Below are positions 35,305-44,438 of a stretch of 64,000 nt of DNA, one piece after another. The stretch lies in contig NZ_JACIIX010000007.1 in assembly GCF_014205675.1 (NCBI RefSeq), positions 1-64,000 on the forward strand, written 5' to 3'. Each line of letters opens with the position of its first letter. The stretch's first letter is position 1. The stretch is from Novispirillum itersonii (lineage in GTDB: Bacteria; Pseudomonadota; Alphaproteobacteria; Rhodospirillales; Rhodospirillaceae). A model generated the notes under the pieces. That model searched no databases. It saw only the letters and a list, made by a program, of their open reading frames with translations, and was not told the origin of the DNA. The translations under genes were made by a program, and so were the position numbers.

Positions 35305-36272
35305 CGGGCAGCCTCCTCGTGATGGCAGGCGGCCATCCGGCCATTGCCGTAGTCCAGCAGGGCCGGGGGGATGTCGCGGCAGCGGTCAGACCGCACCGCG
35401 CAGCGGTCGTGGAAGGCACAGCCCTTCGGCAGGTTCTGTAGGTTCGGCGGCTGGCCGGGAATGGCATACAGGCTGGATCCGGCGTCGCCGTCCAGACGCG
35501 GCATCGATTGCAGCAGCCCCTTGGTGTAGGGGTGGCGCGGGGCGTAGAAGATATCCTTCACGCTGCCGGTTTCGGCAACGCGGCCGCCATACATCACCAT
35601 CACCCGGTCGCACAGACCGGCCACCACCCCCAGATCGTGGGTGATCATGACAATGGCGGTGTTGAAATCGCGCTTCAGGTCGTTCAGCAGATCGAGAATC
35701 TGCGCCTGCACCGTCACGTCCAGCGCCGTGGTCGGTTCGTCGGCGATCAGCAGTTCCGGCGAACACAGCAGCGACATGGCGATCATCACCCGCTGGCGCA
35801 TGCCGCCGGAAAACTCGTGCGGATACATGTCGATCCGCCGCGCCGCCTCCGGGATCCCGACCCGGTCGAGCATGGTGATGGCATGGCGGCGGGCATCATG
35901 GGTGGTCATGCCCTTGTGCTCGACCAGCACTTCGGTCATCTGCCGGGCCACCGACAGATAGGGGTTCAGCGAGGTCATCGGATCCTGAAAGATCATCGCC
36001 ATGCGGGAGCCCCGGATGGTGTTGAGCTTTTTCTTGGGCATCGTCAGCAGGTTGTCGCCCTGAAACAGGGCTTCGCCGGTACAGTGGCCGTTGCGGGCCA
36101 GCAGGCCCATCACCGACATGAACACCTGCGTCTTGCCCGACCCGGATTCGCCGACCACCCCAAGGGTTTCGCCGGCATTCAGGGTGAAGCTGATGGTGTT
36201 GACGGCGGATACCATGCCGTCGGGGGTGGAAAAACGGGTTTCCAGATTGCGGACGTCAAGAACGGCGGTCAT
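35301..36272 (-). CDS. oppD: Oligopeptide ABC transporter ATP-binding protein OppD
   Basis: The 323-residue ABC ATPase has Walker A GESGSGKT near residue 41, signature [14 protein letters not shown], Walker [14 protein letters not shown] and a C-terminal oligo_HPY-type tail with [14 protein letters not shown], as in OppD/DppD. ATG 36272 follows the oppC stop by 11 bases. A longer open frame upstream is antisense-like sequence inside oppC. It forms a heterodimer with OppF. Confidence 0.92.
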   Translation of the reverse strand: MTAVLDVRNLETRFSTPDGMVSAVNTISFTLNAGETLGVVGESGSGKTQVFMSVMGLLARNGHCTGEALFQGDNLLTMPKKKLNTIRGSRMAMIFQDPMTSLNPYLSVARQMTEVLVEHKGMTTHDARRHAITMLDRVGIPEAARRIDMYPHEFSGGMRQRVMIAMSLLCSPELLIADEPTTALDVTVQAQILDLLNDLKRDFNTAIVMITHDLGVVAGLCDRVMVMYGGRVAETGSVKDIFYAPRHPYTKGLLQSMPRLDGDAGSSLYAIPGQPPNLQNLPKGCAFHDRCAVRSDRCRDIPPALLDYGNGRMAACHHEEAAR

Positions 36273-36283
36273 CGCGGTCCCCC

Positions 36284-37186
36284 TCAGCGGTCTTTCGGGT
36301 CGAGCGCGTCGCGCAGCCCGTCGCCGATGAAGTTGAAGCAGAACAGGGTGGTGGCAAGGAACGCCGCCGGGAACAGCAGCATCCACGGGGCCACTTCCAT
36401 CACGTTGGCGCCTTCGGAAATCAGCACGCCCCAGCTGGTCAGCGGTTCCTGCACCCCAAGCCCGAGGAAGGACAGGAAGCTTTCGATCAGGATCACCTGC
36501 GGAATGGTCAGGGTGGCATAGACGATCACCGGCCCCAGCACGTTGGGGATGATGTGCCGGAAGATGATGGTCAGGTTTGAGACGCCGATGGCATGGGCGG
36601 CCTCGATGAATTCCCGGCGTTTGATCGCCAGCGTCTGGCCGCGCACGATGCGGGCCATGGTCAGCCATTCCACCGCGCCGAGGGCGACGAAGATCAGGAA
36701 AATGTTCCGCCCGAACACCACCATCAGCATGATCACGAAGAACATGAACGGCAGGGTGTAGAGCACGTCGACGAAGCGCATCATCAGGTTATCGACCCGG
36801 CCGCCGAAGAATCCGGCGGTGGCCCCGTAGACGACACCGATCACCATCGAGACGAAGGTGGCGAGCAGGCCGACGGCCATTGACACCCGCGCCCCGTACA
36901 GGGTGCGTACAAACAGGTCACGGCCGTTGCCGTCGGTGCCGAACCAGTGCTGGTTGGCAAAATCCGGCCCCATCTGGATACGGTCCCAGTAGACCGCGTC
37001 ATACTCATGCGGGCTGAACGACGGGCCGAGGATGGCGAGAACGATGATCAGGCCAAGAACGATCAGCGATCCCATCGCCGCCTTGTTGCGGTACAGGCGC
37101 AGGCGGGCATTGCGCCACACGCTGCGGGCCTCCACGGGGGCGCCTTCACCGGAGATCAGGGCAGGTTTACGGCGGAAGAACAGCAT
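36284..37186 (-). CDS. oppC: Oligopeptide ABC transporter permease OppC
   Basis: The 300-residue permease has a N-terminal OppC_N segment (LYRNKAAMGSLIVLGLIIVLAIL), HWFGTDGNGRDLFVRTLYGAR, and the binding-protein-dependent transport motif EFIEAAHAIGVSNLTIIFRHIIPN (EAA loop) with about six helices. Its ATG overlaps the oppB stop as TGATG. With OppB it forms the peptide channel. Confidence 0.92.
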   Translation of the reverse strand: MLFFRRKPALISGEGAPVEARSVWRNARLRLYRNKAAMGSLIVLGLIIVLAILGPSFSPHEYDAVYWDRIQMGPDFANQHWFGTDGNGRDLFVRTLYGARVSMAVGLLATFVSMVIGVVYGATAGFFGGRVDNLMMRFVDVLYTLPFMFFVIMLMVVFGRNIFLIFVALGAVEWLTMARIVRGQTLAIKRREFIEAAHAIGVSNLTIIFRHIIPNVLGPVIVYATLTIPQVILIESFLSFLGLGVQEPLTSWGVLISEGANVMEVAPWMLLFPAAFLATTLFCFNFIGDGLRDALDPKDR

Positions 37187-38112
37187 CAGCGGTTGCTCCG
37201 GAGCTTGGGGTCGAGCAGGCCGTACAGCACATCGACCAGCAGGTTCAGGCTGATGATCAGGGCGCCGTAAACGATCACCACCCCCATCACCAGCGGATAG
37301 TCACGGTTCAGCGCCGCTTTGATGAAGTAGGTGCCGATGCCGGGAACCGCGAAAATCGTTTCGATCACCACCGAGCCGGTGGTGACGGCGGCGGTGGCCG
37401 GGCCGAGGTAGGACACCACCGGCAGCAGACCGGCCTTCAGGGCATGGCGGATCACCACCAGATGATCGCGCAGGCCCTTGGCGCGGGCGGTGCGGACGAA
37501 GTTGGAGTTCAGCACTTCCAGCATGCTGCCCCGGGTCAGGCGGCTGATATAGGCGATCTGCGGCAGCGACAGGGCGATGATCGGCAGCACCTTGTACTTC
37601 AGCTCTCCGCTGCCCCAGCCGGAGGTCGGCAGCAGTTCCCAGTACACCCCGACCACCAGCGACAGCAACGGGGCCATCACGAAGTTGGGGATCACGATCC
37701 CGGTCATCGCCACCCCCATCACCGCATAATCGGCGGCGGTGTTCTGCCGCAGGGCGGACAGGGTCCCCAGCGTTACCCCGATCATCAGGGCCAGCAGAAT
37801 CGCTGACAGACCAAGCTGGATCGACGCCGGGGCCCCGCTGGCGATCAGCTCGGCGACGGAGAAGTCGCGGATCTTGATCGACGGACCGAAGTCGCCGTGC
37901 ACCACCTTCCACAGGTAGATGCCAAACTGCTGGACCAGCGGCTTGTCGAGGTCGTAGGCGGCCTTGATGTTCTGCTCGATTTCCGGCGGCAGGGCGCGTT
38001 CGGAATCGAAGGGGCCACCGGGGGCAATGCGCATCATGAAGAACGCCACGGCAATGACGATCAGCATGAGGGGGATTGCGCCCAGCAGACGTTTGAGGAT
38101 GTAGCGGGTCAT
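37186..38112 (-). CDS. oppB: Oligopeptide ABC transporter permease OppB
   Basis: The 308-residue permease starts MTRYILKRLLGAIPLMLIV, the OppB/DppB signature, carries RIAPGGPFD after the first helix, and has the EAA-type loop FVRTARAKGLRDHLVVIRHALK. Six helices are visible. A GGAGG ribosome site precedes ATG 38112. A hairpin separates it from oppA, which probably lowers its expression relative to the binding protein. Confidence 0.92.
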   Translation of the reverse strand: MTRYILKRLLGAIPLMLIVIAVAFFMMRIAPGGPFDSERALPPEIEQNIKAAYDLDKPLVQQFGIYLWKVVHGDFGPSIKIRDFSVAELIASGAPASIQLGLSAILLALMIGVTLGTLSALRQNTAADYAVMGVAMTGIVIPNFVMAPLLSLVVGVYWELLPTSGWGSGELKYKVLPIIALSLPQIAYISRLTRGSMLEVLNSNFVRTARAKGLRDHLVVIRHALKAGLLPVVSYLGPATAAVTTGSVVIETIFAVPGIGTYFIKAALNRDYPLVMGVVIVYGALIISLNLLVDVLYGLLDPKLRSNR

Positions 38113-38197
38113 CCCAGGGGGATCCTCCCAGGTTCAGGCAGTGCCGTCCCTGCGCACAGAGGCGGGGGAAACGCACCGGAAGCGATGGCGGAAAGAA

Positions 38198-38234
38198 AGA
38201 CCCGCCCCCGGCGGAGACAGCCGGGGACGGGTCT
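38198..38234 (-). terminator. Attenuator/partial terminator between oppA and oppB
   Basis: A 15-bp stem (AGACCCGCCCCCGGC against a complement with one mismatch) and a seven-base loop lie just after oppA, followed on the minus strand by TTCTTTCC. This is a common way to make more binding protein than permease. Confidence 0.75.
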
Positions 38235-38244
38235 GCTGAAAAGC

Positions 38245-39849
38245 TTACTGCTTGATATCCATGAAGCGGGACGGATGCTTGTCCGGGGTGTTGTCAACCC
38301 AGCCCACCACCTTCGGCGAAATCAGCTGCTTGGACACGTAATAATAAATCGGGATCACCGGCACATCGCGCATCACCAGCGCTTCGGCCTGCTTCAGCAC
38401 TTCGGCCCGGGCGGTCAGGTCGGTCATCAGCGCCGCCTTGTCGAGCAGGGCGTTGAATTCCGGGTTGTTGTAGCCGGAATAGTTCAGCGGGCCGGTCTTG
38501 CCTTCCATCTTGAACAGGAAGTTCTGCGGATCATCATAGTCCGCGATCCAGCCTTCGCGGGCGACCTCGAAGTTCTTCTGCTTCAGGTCGGCGTAGTGGA
38601 TCTTGCCTTCGGTGTTGAACAGTTCGGCTTCAATCCCGGCCTGTTTCCACATGGCGGAAACGGCAATGGCGATGCGCTTGTGGTTTTCCGAGGTGTTGTA
38701 GCGCAGGGTAAACTTCAGCGGCTTGTCCTTGCTGTATCCGGCATCGGCCAGCAGCTTCTTTGCTTCCTCGACGCGGGCGGCGTAGGGCTTGCCCTTCCAG
38801 TCGACGGTGGCCGGGGCGGTGTAGTTGCCGGTGCCGGGTGGAACGTAGGAATAGGCCGGAAGTTCGCCGGTCTTCAGCACCTTGTCGGTGATCGCCTCGT
38901 TATCCACCAGCAGGGCCATGGCGCGGCGGACGCGGATGTCGTCGAACGGCTTCTTGGTGGTGTTGAGGGCATAGTCATAGATGCCGGCGTAGGGGACGAT
39001 CCGCAGCTCGTCCTTCATGTTCGCCTTCAGCCAGTCGATCTGTTCCGAGGCGATATCGCGCACCACGTCCAGTTCCCCGGCGCGGAAGCGCTTCTGCATC
39101 GCGGTGCGGTCTTCGTAGGTGTAGTAATACACCGTATCCAGCCTGACGTTGGCGGCGTCATAGAACTTATCGTTCTTCACCAGCTTGGCGTGGACGTTCG
39201 GCACCCATTCGGTCAGCTTGAACGGGCCGTTGACGACGATATTCTCCGGCTTGGTCCAGTCCTTGCCGAACTTTTCGATCACGTGCTTCGGCACCGGCGC
39301 GGCGGTCTGGTGCGCCAGCTGCGACAGGAAGTACGGGGCCGGGGCGGTCAGGGTCACTTCCAGCGTGCGGTCATCGACCACCTTCAGGCCGACATCCTCG
39401 GCCTTGGCCTTGCCCTTATTGAACTCCTCGGCACCCTTGATGATGTAGAGCAGCGAGGCATATTCGGTGCCGGAGGCCGGATCCAGCAGGCGGCGGAACG
39501 AATAGGCGAAATCGTTGGCGGTGACCGGAACACCGTCCGACCAGGTGTGATTGCGGATCTTGAAGGTATAGACCAGCCCGTCGGGGGAAATGGTCCAGCT
39601 TTCCGCCGCACCGGGGATGGCCTCGCCCTTCGGGCCACGGGTCATCAGGTTCAGGTACATGTCATCGGTCAGGCGGCTGGTCTGGACCGTCGACACATAG
39701 TGCGGGTCCATCGACTGCGGTTCGCCGTCATTGCCGTTGCGCAGGACCTTTTCCGCGTGGGCACCGCTGATCAGCACGGTGGACAGCATGGTCCCCAGCA
39801 TCAGGGCGCGCAGGGTACGGGTCGGCTTTGATCCGGTAAGCACACGCAT
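38245..39849 (-). CDS. oppA: Periplasmic oligopeptide-binding protein OppA
   Basis: The 534-residue SBP_bac_5 family protein has a signal peptide ending SGAHA before EKVLRNG, and the family marks EPQSMDPHYVST near the mature start, PKGEAIPGAAESWTISPDG, and WSDGVPVTANDFAYSFRRLLDP. It captures peptides for the OppBCDF system. ATG 39849 has GGGAG nine bases upstream. It is the first gene of the operon. Confidence 0.93.
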   Translation of the reverse strand: MRVLTGSKPTRTLRALMLGTMLSTVLISGAHAEKVLRNGNDGEPQSMDPHYVSTVQTSRLTDDMYLNLMTRGPKGEAIPGAAESWTISPDGLVYTFKIRNHTWSDGVPVTANDFAYSFRRLLDPASGTEYASLLYIIKGAEEFNKGKAKAEDVGLKVVDDRTLEVTLTAPAPYFLSQLAHQTAAPVPKHVIEKFGKDWTKPENIVVNGPFKLTEWVPNVHAKLVKNDKFYDAANVRLDTVYYYTYEDRTAMQKRFRAGELDVVRDIASEQIDWLKANMKDELRIVPYAGIYDYALNTTKKPFDDIRVRRAMALLVDNEAITDKVLKTGELPAYSYVPPGTGNYTAPATVDWKGKPYAARVEEAKKLLADAGYSKDKPLKFTLRYNTSENHKRIAIAVSAMWKQAGIEAELFNTEGKIHYADLKQKNFEVAREGWIADYDDPQNFLFKMEGKTGPLNYSGYNNPEFNALLDKAALMTDLTARAEVLKQAEALVMRDVPVIPIYYYVSKQLISPKVVGWVDNTPDKHPSRFMDIKQ

Positions 39850-40016
39850 TGAGATAACTCCCTGTTGATTTTGCGGCCAATCAGCCCGGGGTGACCCCAC
39901 TGGACCCGACTGGCAGATAATCCATTGTCAACAGAGGCGCGCCGGGCGCAATTGACCCGAATGTCAGCGGCGGGGGGTTTAAAGTATAGGGATATTTCTA
40001 CCCCTACCCGAATGCA

Positions 40017-40040
40017 TAAGCCCCCGCAGGCGGGGGCTTA
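40017..40040 (-). terminator. Terminator downstream of cobT
   Basis: Perfect 11-bp stem TAAGCCCCCGC/GCGGGGGCTTA with a two-base centre, about 40 bases after the cobT stop. The rest of the 227-bp gap to oppA holds the oppA promoter; I see no gene there. Confidence 0.75.
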
Positions 40041-40076
40041 TTCTTTATCGGCCGTGCTTTTCCGGAGATTATCCTG

Positions 40077-42059
40077 TCAGCGCCGCTCGTCCTCATCAAA
40101 CAGGGCGGCAAGCTGTTTCAGCACCGTCCCGCCCAGTTCTTCCGCATCCATGATGGTGACGGCGCGGCGGTAGTAGCGGGTGACGTCGTGGCCGATGCCG
40201 ATCGCCAGAAGGTTGACCGGGCTGCGGGTCTCAATCCACTCGATCACGTCGCGCAGATGCTTTTCCAGATAGTTGCCGGGGTTGACCGACAGCGTGGAGT
40301 CATCCACCGGGGCCCCGTCGGAGATCACCATCAGGATCCGCCGCTGTTCCGGGCGGCCCAGCAGGCGCTGGTGGGCCCACATCAGGGCTTCGCCGTCGAT
40401 GTTTTCCTTCAGGATGCCTTCCTTCAGCATCAGGCCCAGATTGCGCCGGGCCCGCCGCCATGGGGTGTCAGCGGCCTTATAGACGATGTGACGCAGGTCG
40501 TTCAGGCGGCCCGGATTGACCGGTTTTCCGTCCTTCAGCCATTGCTCCCGGGCCTTGCCGCCCTTCCACTGGCTGGTGGTGAAGCCCAGAATCTCCACCT
40601 TCACGGCACAGCGTTCCAGAGTCCGCGCCAGAATATCGGCACTCATGGCGGCCACCGTGATCGGACGGCCGCGCATGGAGCCGGAGTTGTCGATCAGCAG
40701 CGTCACCACGGTGTCGCGGAAATCGGTGTCGCGTTCCAGCTTGTAGGACAGGGGAACGGTGGGATTGGCAACGATGCGGGCCAGACGGGCGGCATCGAGA
40801 TAGCCTTCCTCCAGATCGAAGTCCCAGGACCGCAGCTGCTGCGCCATCAGGCGGCGTTGCAGGCGGTTGGCGAGGCGGGATACCACGCCCTGGAGGTGCG
40901 ACAGCTGCTGATCCAGCTGGAAGCGCAGGCGGGCCAGTTCTTCCGGATCACAGAGATCGGCGGCGTCTTTCACCTGATCGTAGGCGGTGACATAGGCCTT
41001 ATAGGCGCTGTCCAGACCACTGTTGTGGCCGGGGCGCGGACGGGCTGCCTCGGTTTCTCCGGCGGGATCCTCCGACCCTTCACCGGGGGCGGCAATCTGC
41101 ATGGCCTGATCGCCGTCTTCCTGACCGCTTTCACCCTGTTCGCTGCCGCCCTTGCTGTCGTCGGACTGGTCCTGTCCGGACTGCTGCTGACCGCCCTGAT
41201 TCTCCTGCTGCTCGTCGCCGCCGTCGCCGCCGCCATCGGCGGCCTGACCGTCAGCCTGCTGGTCCTGCTCGTCCTTCTCCAGATCCTCAAGGTCGTCGCG
41301 TTCCAGCTCCAGATCCTCAAGAATCCGGCGGAGAACGTTGGCATAGGCGGCCTGATCGTCGCGGACCGCCGCCAGATCGCCGATGCGCTGACGCAGGCGG
41401 TCGGCGGTCTCAGCGCACAGGGTCAGCAGGTGGCGGGCGGCGGGGCCGATCGGCACCTCGCCCAGCCCTTCGGCAATGGTCAGCTTGGCCAGTTCATGCA
41501 GGGGCACCGAGGCCGGATCGGTGACCTGTGCATAGCCTTCGGCATTCAGGCGGGTTTCCACCGCCGCTGACAGGTTGAGGGCGGTACCCTGAAGACGGCT
41601 GGCGCCAATGGCTTCCACCCGCGCCTGTTCCGCCGCGTTGTAGACATCCCGGGCATCGGTGCTGCCCGGCAGGCGGCGGGCATGCACCCGCACATCATGG
41701 TGGCGCAGCTTCAGGGCGGTGGCATCCGCCACCCCGCGCAACCGGCCAAGGGCCTTGGCGTCCAGCGCATTCGGGGGCAGGGGCAGGCGCACCTGATTGC
41801 CCATCACCGACCCGTTGCCGTTCAGGCCGACCGGGGAGTAGCTGACCAACAGGTCCTTCTGTCCGGCCATGGCGCGCAGGCAGGCGGCAGTGGCCCGCTT
41901 CAGGGTTTCCGTCGGGGTTTCCCCGCTGTGCAGGGAGTCGCCCTTCGGGCCTCGGGGCTGTCCGGCATGGATGCTGGCCGGGCGACCGGCGGCAGAAGGG
42001 GCGAGCCCGCCAGTGGGCGGGGCACCGGACGGGCGGGCGAAACGGGGCGTATCGGCCAT
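40077..42059 (-). CDS. cobT: Aerobic cobaltochelatase subunit CobT
   Basis: The 660-residue protein is the large accessory subunit of cobaltochelatase, which inserts cobalt into hydrogenobyrinate diamide with CobN and CobS. It has a conserved N-terminal helical half, a long acidic Gln/Asp/Glu/Gly-rich linker at roughly 255-335 and a C-terminal von Willebrand A domain with the metal site DNSGSMRG. The family ends [18 protein letters not shown] and LFDEDERR here. cobS is directly upstream; cobN is not in the window. Confidence 0.93.
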   Translation of the reverse strand: MADTPRFARPSGAPPTGGLAPSAAGRPASIHAGQPRGPKGDSLHSGETPTETLKRATAACLRAMAGQKDLLVSYSPVGLNGNGSVMGNQVRLPLPPNALDAKALGRLRGVADATALKLRHHDVRVHARRLPGSTDARDVYNAAEQARVEAIGASRLQGTALNLSAAVETRLNAEGYAQVTDPASVPLHELAKLTIAEGLGEVPIGPAARHLLTLCAETADRLRQRIGDLAAVRDDQAAYANVLRRILEDLELERDDLEDLEKDEQDQQADGQAADGGGDGGDEQQENQGGQQQSGQDQSDDSKGGSEQGESGQEDGDQAMQIAAPGEGSEDPAGETEAARPRPGHNSGLDSAYKAYVTAYDQVKDAADLCDPEELARLRFQLDQQLSHLQGVVSRLANRLQRRLMAQQLRSWDFDLEEGYLDAARLARIVANPTVPLSYKLERDTDFRDTVVTLLIDNSGSMRGRPITVAAMSADILARTLERCAVKVEILGFTTSQWKGGKAREQWLKDGKPVNPGRLNDLRHIVYKAADTPWRRARRNLGLMLKEGILKENIDGEALMWAHQRLLGRPEQRRILMVISDGAPVDDSTLSVNPGNYLEKHLRDVIEWIETRSPVNLLAIGIGHDVTRYYRRAVTIMDAEELGGTVLKQLAALFDEDERR

Positions 42060-42091
42060 GGTCGGCAGGGTTCCTAAAACAGATCAGGCAT

Positions 42092-42129
42092 CGGCGGGCC
42101 GCCTGCGGAAAGGGGCAGGCGGCCCGCCG
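42092..42129 (-). other. Perfect 15-bp hairpin between cobS and cobT
   Basis: CGGCGGGCCGCCTGC and its exact complement flank the loop GGAAAGGG. It lies within the 84-bp gap between two co-oriented genes and has no T-run, so it is better read as an mRNA structural or processing element than a terminator. Confidence 0.6.
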
Positions 42130-42143
42130 GAGACAGGCATCCC

Positions 42144-43130
42144 TCAGGGCATGATCGCCCGCAGGGCCGACTGCGGCAGTTCTTCGCCAAGGCAGCGCTG
42201 GTAGTATTCCGCCACCAGCGGCCGCTCGGTTTCGTCACACTTGTTCAGGAAGGTGACGCGGAAGGCATAGCCGACATCGCCGAAAATCTGGCTGTTTTCG
42301 GCCCAGGTCAGCACGCTGCGCGGGCTCATCACCGTCGAGATATCCCCGGCGATGAAGCCGGAGCGGGTCATATCAGCCACCGACACCATTGCCGACAGGG
42401 TCTTGCGGCCCTTGGCGGCGACAAAGTCCGGCATCTTGGCGGCGACGATATCCACTTCGGCATCGTGCTCCAGATAGTTCAGGGTGGCGACGATATTCCA
42501 GCGGTCCATCTGGCCCTGATTGATCTGCTGGGTGCCGTGATACAGGCCGGTGGTGTCGCCCAGACCGATGGTGTTGGCGGTGGCGAACAGGCGGAACGAC
42601 TGATGCGGCCGGATCACCTTGTTCTGGTCCAGCAGGGTCAGCTTGCCTTCGACTTCCAGAATACGCTGGATCACGAACATCACATCCGGGCGGCCGGCGT
42701 CGTATTCGTCAAACACCAGCGCGCAGGGGCGTTGCAGGGCCCACGGCAGGATGCCTTCCCGGAATTCGGTGATCTGCTGGCCATCGCGCAGCACGATGGC
42801 GTCCTTGCCGATCAGGTCAATACGGCTGACATGGCTGTCGAGGTTGATGCGGATGCACGGCCAGTTGAGGCGGGCGGCAACCTGCTCGATATGGGTCGAT
42901 TTGCCGGTGCCATGATACCCCTGCACCATGACGCGGCGGTTGTAGGCAAACCCGGCCAGAATCGCCAGCGTGGTGTCGCGGTCGAACAGGTAGTTGGGGT
43001 CCAGATCCGGGACATAATCCGATCCCTGGCTGAAGGCCGGAACCATCATGTCGCTGTCGATCCCGAACACCTCGCGCACGGACAGGGTGATATCGGGGTT
43101 GCTCAAGGGGTGAACCGCACCGGCGTCCAT
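42144..43130 (-). CDS. cobS: Aerobic cobaltochelatase subunit CobS (AAA+ ATPase)
   Basis: The 328-residue AAA+ protein has Walker [10 protein letters not shown] near residue 68 of the core, Walker [14 protein letters not shown] and sensor-type motifs in [14 protein letters not shown]. With CobT it forms the ATPase module of cobaltochelatase. The N-terminus [18 protein letters not shown] is the family start. ATG 43130 has GAGGAC upstream; longer frames lack support. Confidence 0.94.
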   Translation of the reverse strand: MDAGAVHPLSNPDITLSVREVFGIDSDMMVPAFSQGSDYVPDLDPNYLFDRDTTLAILAGFAYNRRVMVQGYHGTGKSTHIEQVAARLNWPCIRINLDSHVSRIDLIGKDAIVLRDGQQITEFREGILPWALQRPCALVFDEYDAGRPDVMFVIQRILEVEGKLTLLDQNKVIRPHQSFRLFATANTIGLGDTTGLYHGTQQINQGQMDRWNIVATLNYLEHDAEVDIVAAKMPDFVAAKGRKTLSAMVSVADMTRSGFIAGDISTVMSPRSVLTWAENSQIFGDVGYAFRVTFLNKCDETERPLVAEYYQRCLGEELPQSALRAIMP

Positions 43131-43254
43131 CTGTGTCCTCTTAGTCCTCTGGTCATCCGGCCAATGCCGGGAACCCCCCGGGACAGAACCGGACCTGCGC
43201 ACACCAAACCGTCCGCAACGGACGGCGCGGCGTCTGAAGGTGCTTAGAATAGCC

Positions 43255-43890
43255 TCAAGTCCGGTCGTTTAGTCCAGTAAGAAGGAGGCGATAGGCCGCG
43301 TTTATCTCTTTCAGGCGGTCTTCGGCATCCTTGTCACCCTGATTGACGTCCGGGTGGTGCTGCTTCACCAGCGTCAGATAGCGGCTGCGCAGGGTTTCTT
43401 TTTCCAGTGGCCAGTCCAGCCCCATCACCTGTAGGGCCTTATCCTCCGGGGACTCGGCCTTGGGGGCGCGGCGGTCCTGCTGGTGCTGCTGCCAGCGGCG
43501 GCGGGCATCGGCGGCACCGGGGCCGACATGGTCACGGTAGACGTTGAACGGATCGTTGATGTCCGGCCCGTCGCTGCGGGCTGCGGCGCCGTTGCGGCCC
43601 ATTTTCCAGGTCGGGCGCTGCCAGTAGGTATCCTGACGGATATGGTCCTCGACCTGCGCATCATTCAGGCCGTCAAAAAAGTTCCAGCGCCGGTTGAACT
43701 CGCGGACATGCTCCAGACACAGCCATTGATAATCCGAGAGTTGGCGGTCCTTCGGAGCACGGTGTTCGCCGGGTTCCTGACAGCCCGGATGCTCGCAGAC
43801 GCGCTGGCGCGGCTGACGGCGGGCGGCAAAGCGGCCGAACGGATCGAAAGCGGCGTCTTCCGCCGGGGAGGGAGTCTTCTTCGAGCGCAT
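43255..43890 (-). CDS. J-domain protein with N-terminal Cys/His motif
   Basis: The 211-residue protein ends with a J domain (residues about 150-210): [27 protein letters not shown] with the essential HPD. The N-terminal half carries [16 protein letters not shown] and [17 protein letters not shown], a Cys-Cys-Cys-His pattern that could bind zinc. This family lies next to bolA and cobS/cobT in many alphaproteobacteria. It would stimulate DnaK on an unknown client. ATG 43890 is chosen; bolA is divergent from it. Confidence 0.85.
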   Translation of the reverse strand: MRSKKTPSPAEDAAFDPFGRFAARRQPRQRVCEHPGCQEPGEHRAPKDRQLSDYQWLCLEHVREFNRRWNFFDGLNDAQVEDHIRQDTYWQRPTWKMGRNGAAARSDGPDINDPFNVYRDHVGPGAADARRRWQQHQQDRRAPKAESPEDKALQVMGLDWPLEKETLRSRYLTLVKQHHPDVNQGDKDAEDRLKEINAAYRLLLTGLNDRT

Positions 43891-44024
43891 GAGCAGACTA
43901 TGGGATTGGAAGGGTGTCAGAGGCAAGGGGAACGGCCTATGATGCCGCCAGAATCGCCCCCGGAAAGGTGGAAGATCCGTCCGGAGGCTGATCCCTTTTC
44001 TGTTCAAGCACAGGATGGAGTGTC

Positions 44025-44351
44025 ATGTCCAATTCTCTGCATCCCGAAGGGCCTTACGCCCGGCGGATGATCGATAAACTGACGGCAGCCTTTACCCCGG
44101 AGCTGCTGGAGCTGAAAGATGACTCCCACAAACACGCCGGGCACAGCGACCGGATTGCGGCGTTGGGGCCGTCGGGGCATGCGCCGGTGGATGGGGCGGG
44201 AGAGACCCACTTCCGGCTGACTCTGGTATCGACGGCCTTTGCCGGAAAGTCGCGGGTGGAGCGGCAGCGGATGGTTTATGACCTGCTGCGCGACGAACTG
44301 AAGGAGCGGGTGCATGCGCTGGCTCTGACCATCCGTGCCCCGGGAGAGTGA
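44025..44351 (+). CDS. bolA: BolA family protein
   Basis: The 108-residue protein has the BolA fold: MIDKLTAAFTPELLELKDDSHKHAGH at the start, THFRLTLVSTAFAGKSRVERQRMVYDLL in the middle, and an ending in LKERVHALALTIRAP. BolA proteins partner with monothiol glutaredoxins in iron-sulfur handling; His residues in SHKHAGH and the RVERQR helix fit. GGAG precedes ATG 44025. It is divergent from the J-domain gene. Confidence 0.92.
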   Translation: MSNSLHPEGPYARRMIDKLTAAFTPELLELKDDSHKHAGHSDRIAALGPSGHAPVDGAGETHFRLTLVSTAFAGKSRVERQRMVYDLLRDELKERVHALALTIRAPGE

Positions 44352-44438
44352 CCGGGGCGTCTGGAATGGCATCAGGGGCGGAAAAGATCCCGCCCCTGAT
44401 GGTGTCCTGTTGATCGGTTGGGTTCGTGCCGGGCCGGG

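Noticed and set aside
42060-43254. Cobalamin riboswitch near cobS/cobT
   Set aside because: No B12-box-like conserved core is visible in the gaps; only the 15-bp hairpin is present.
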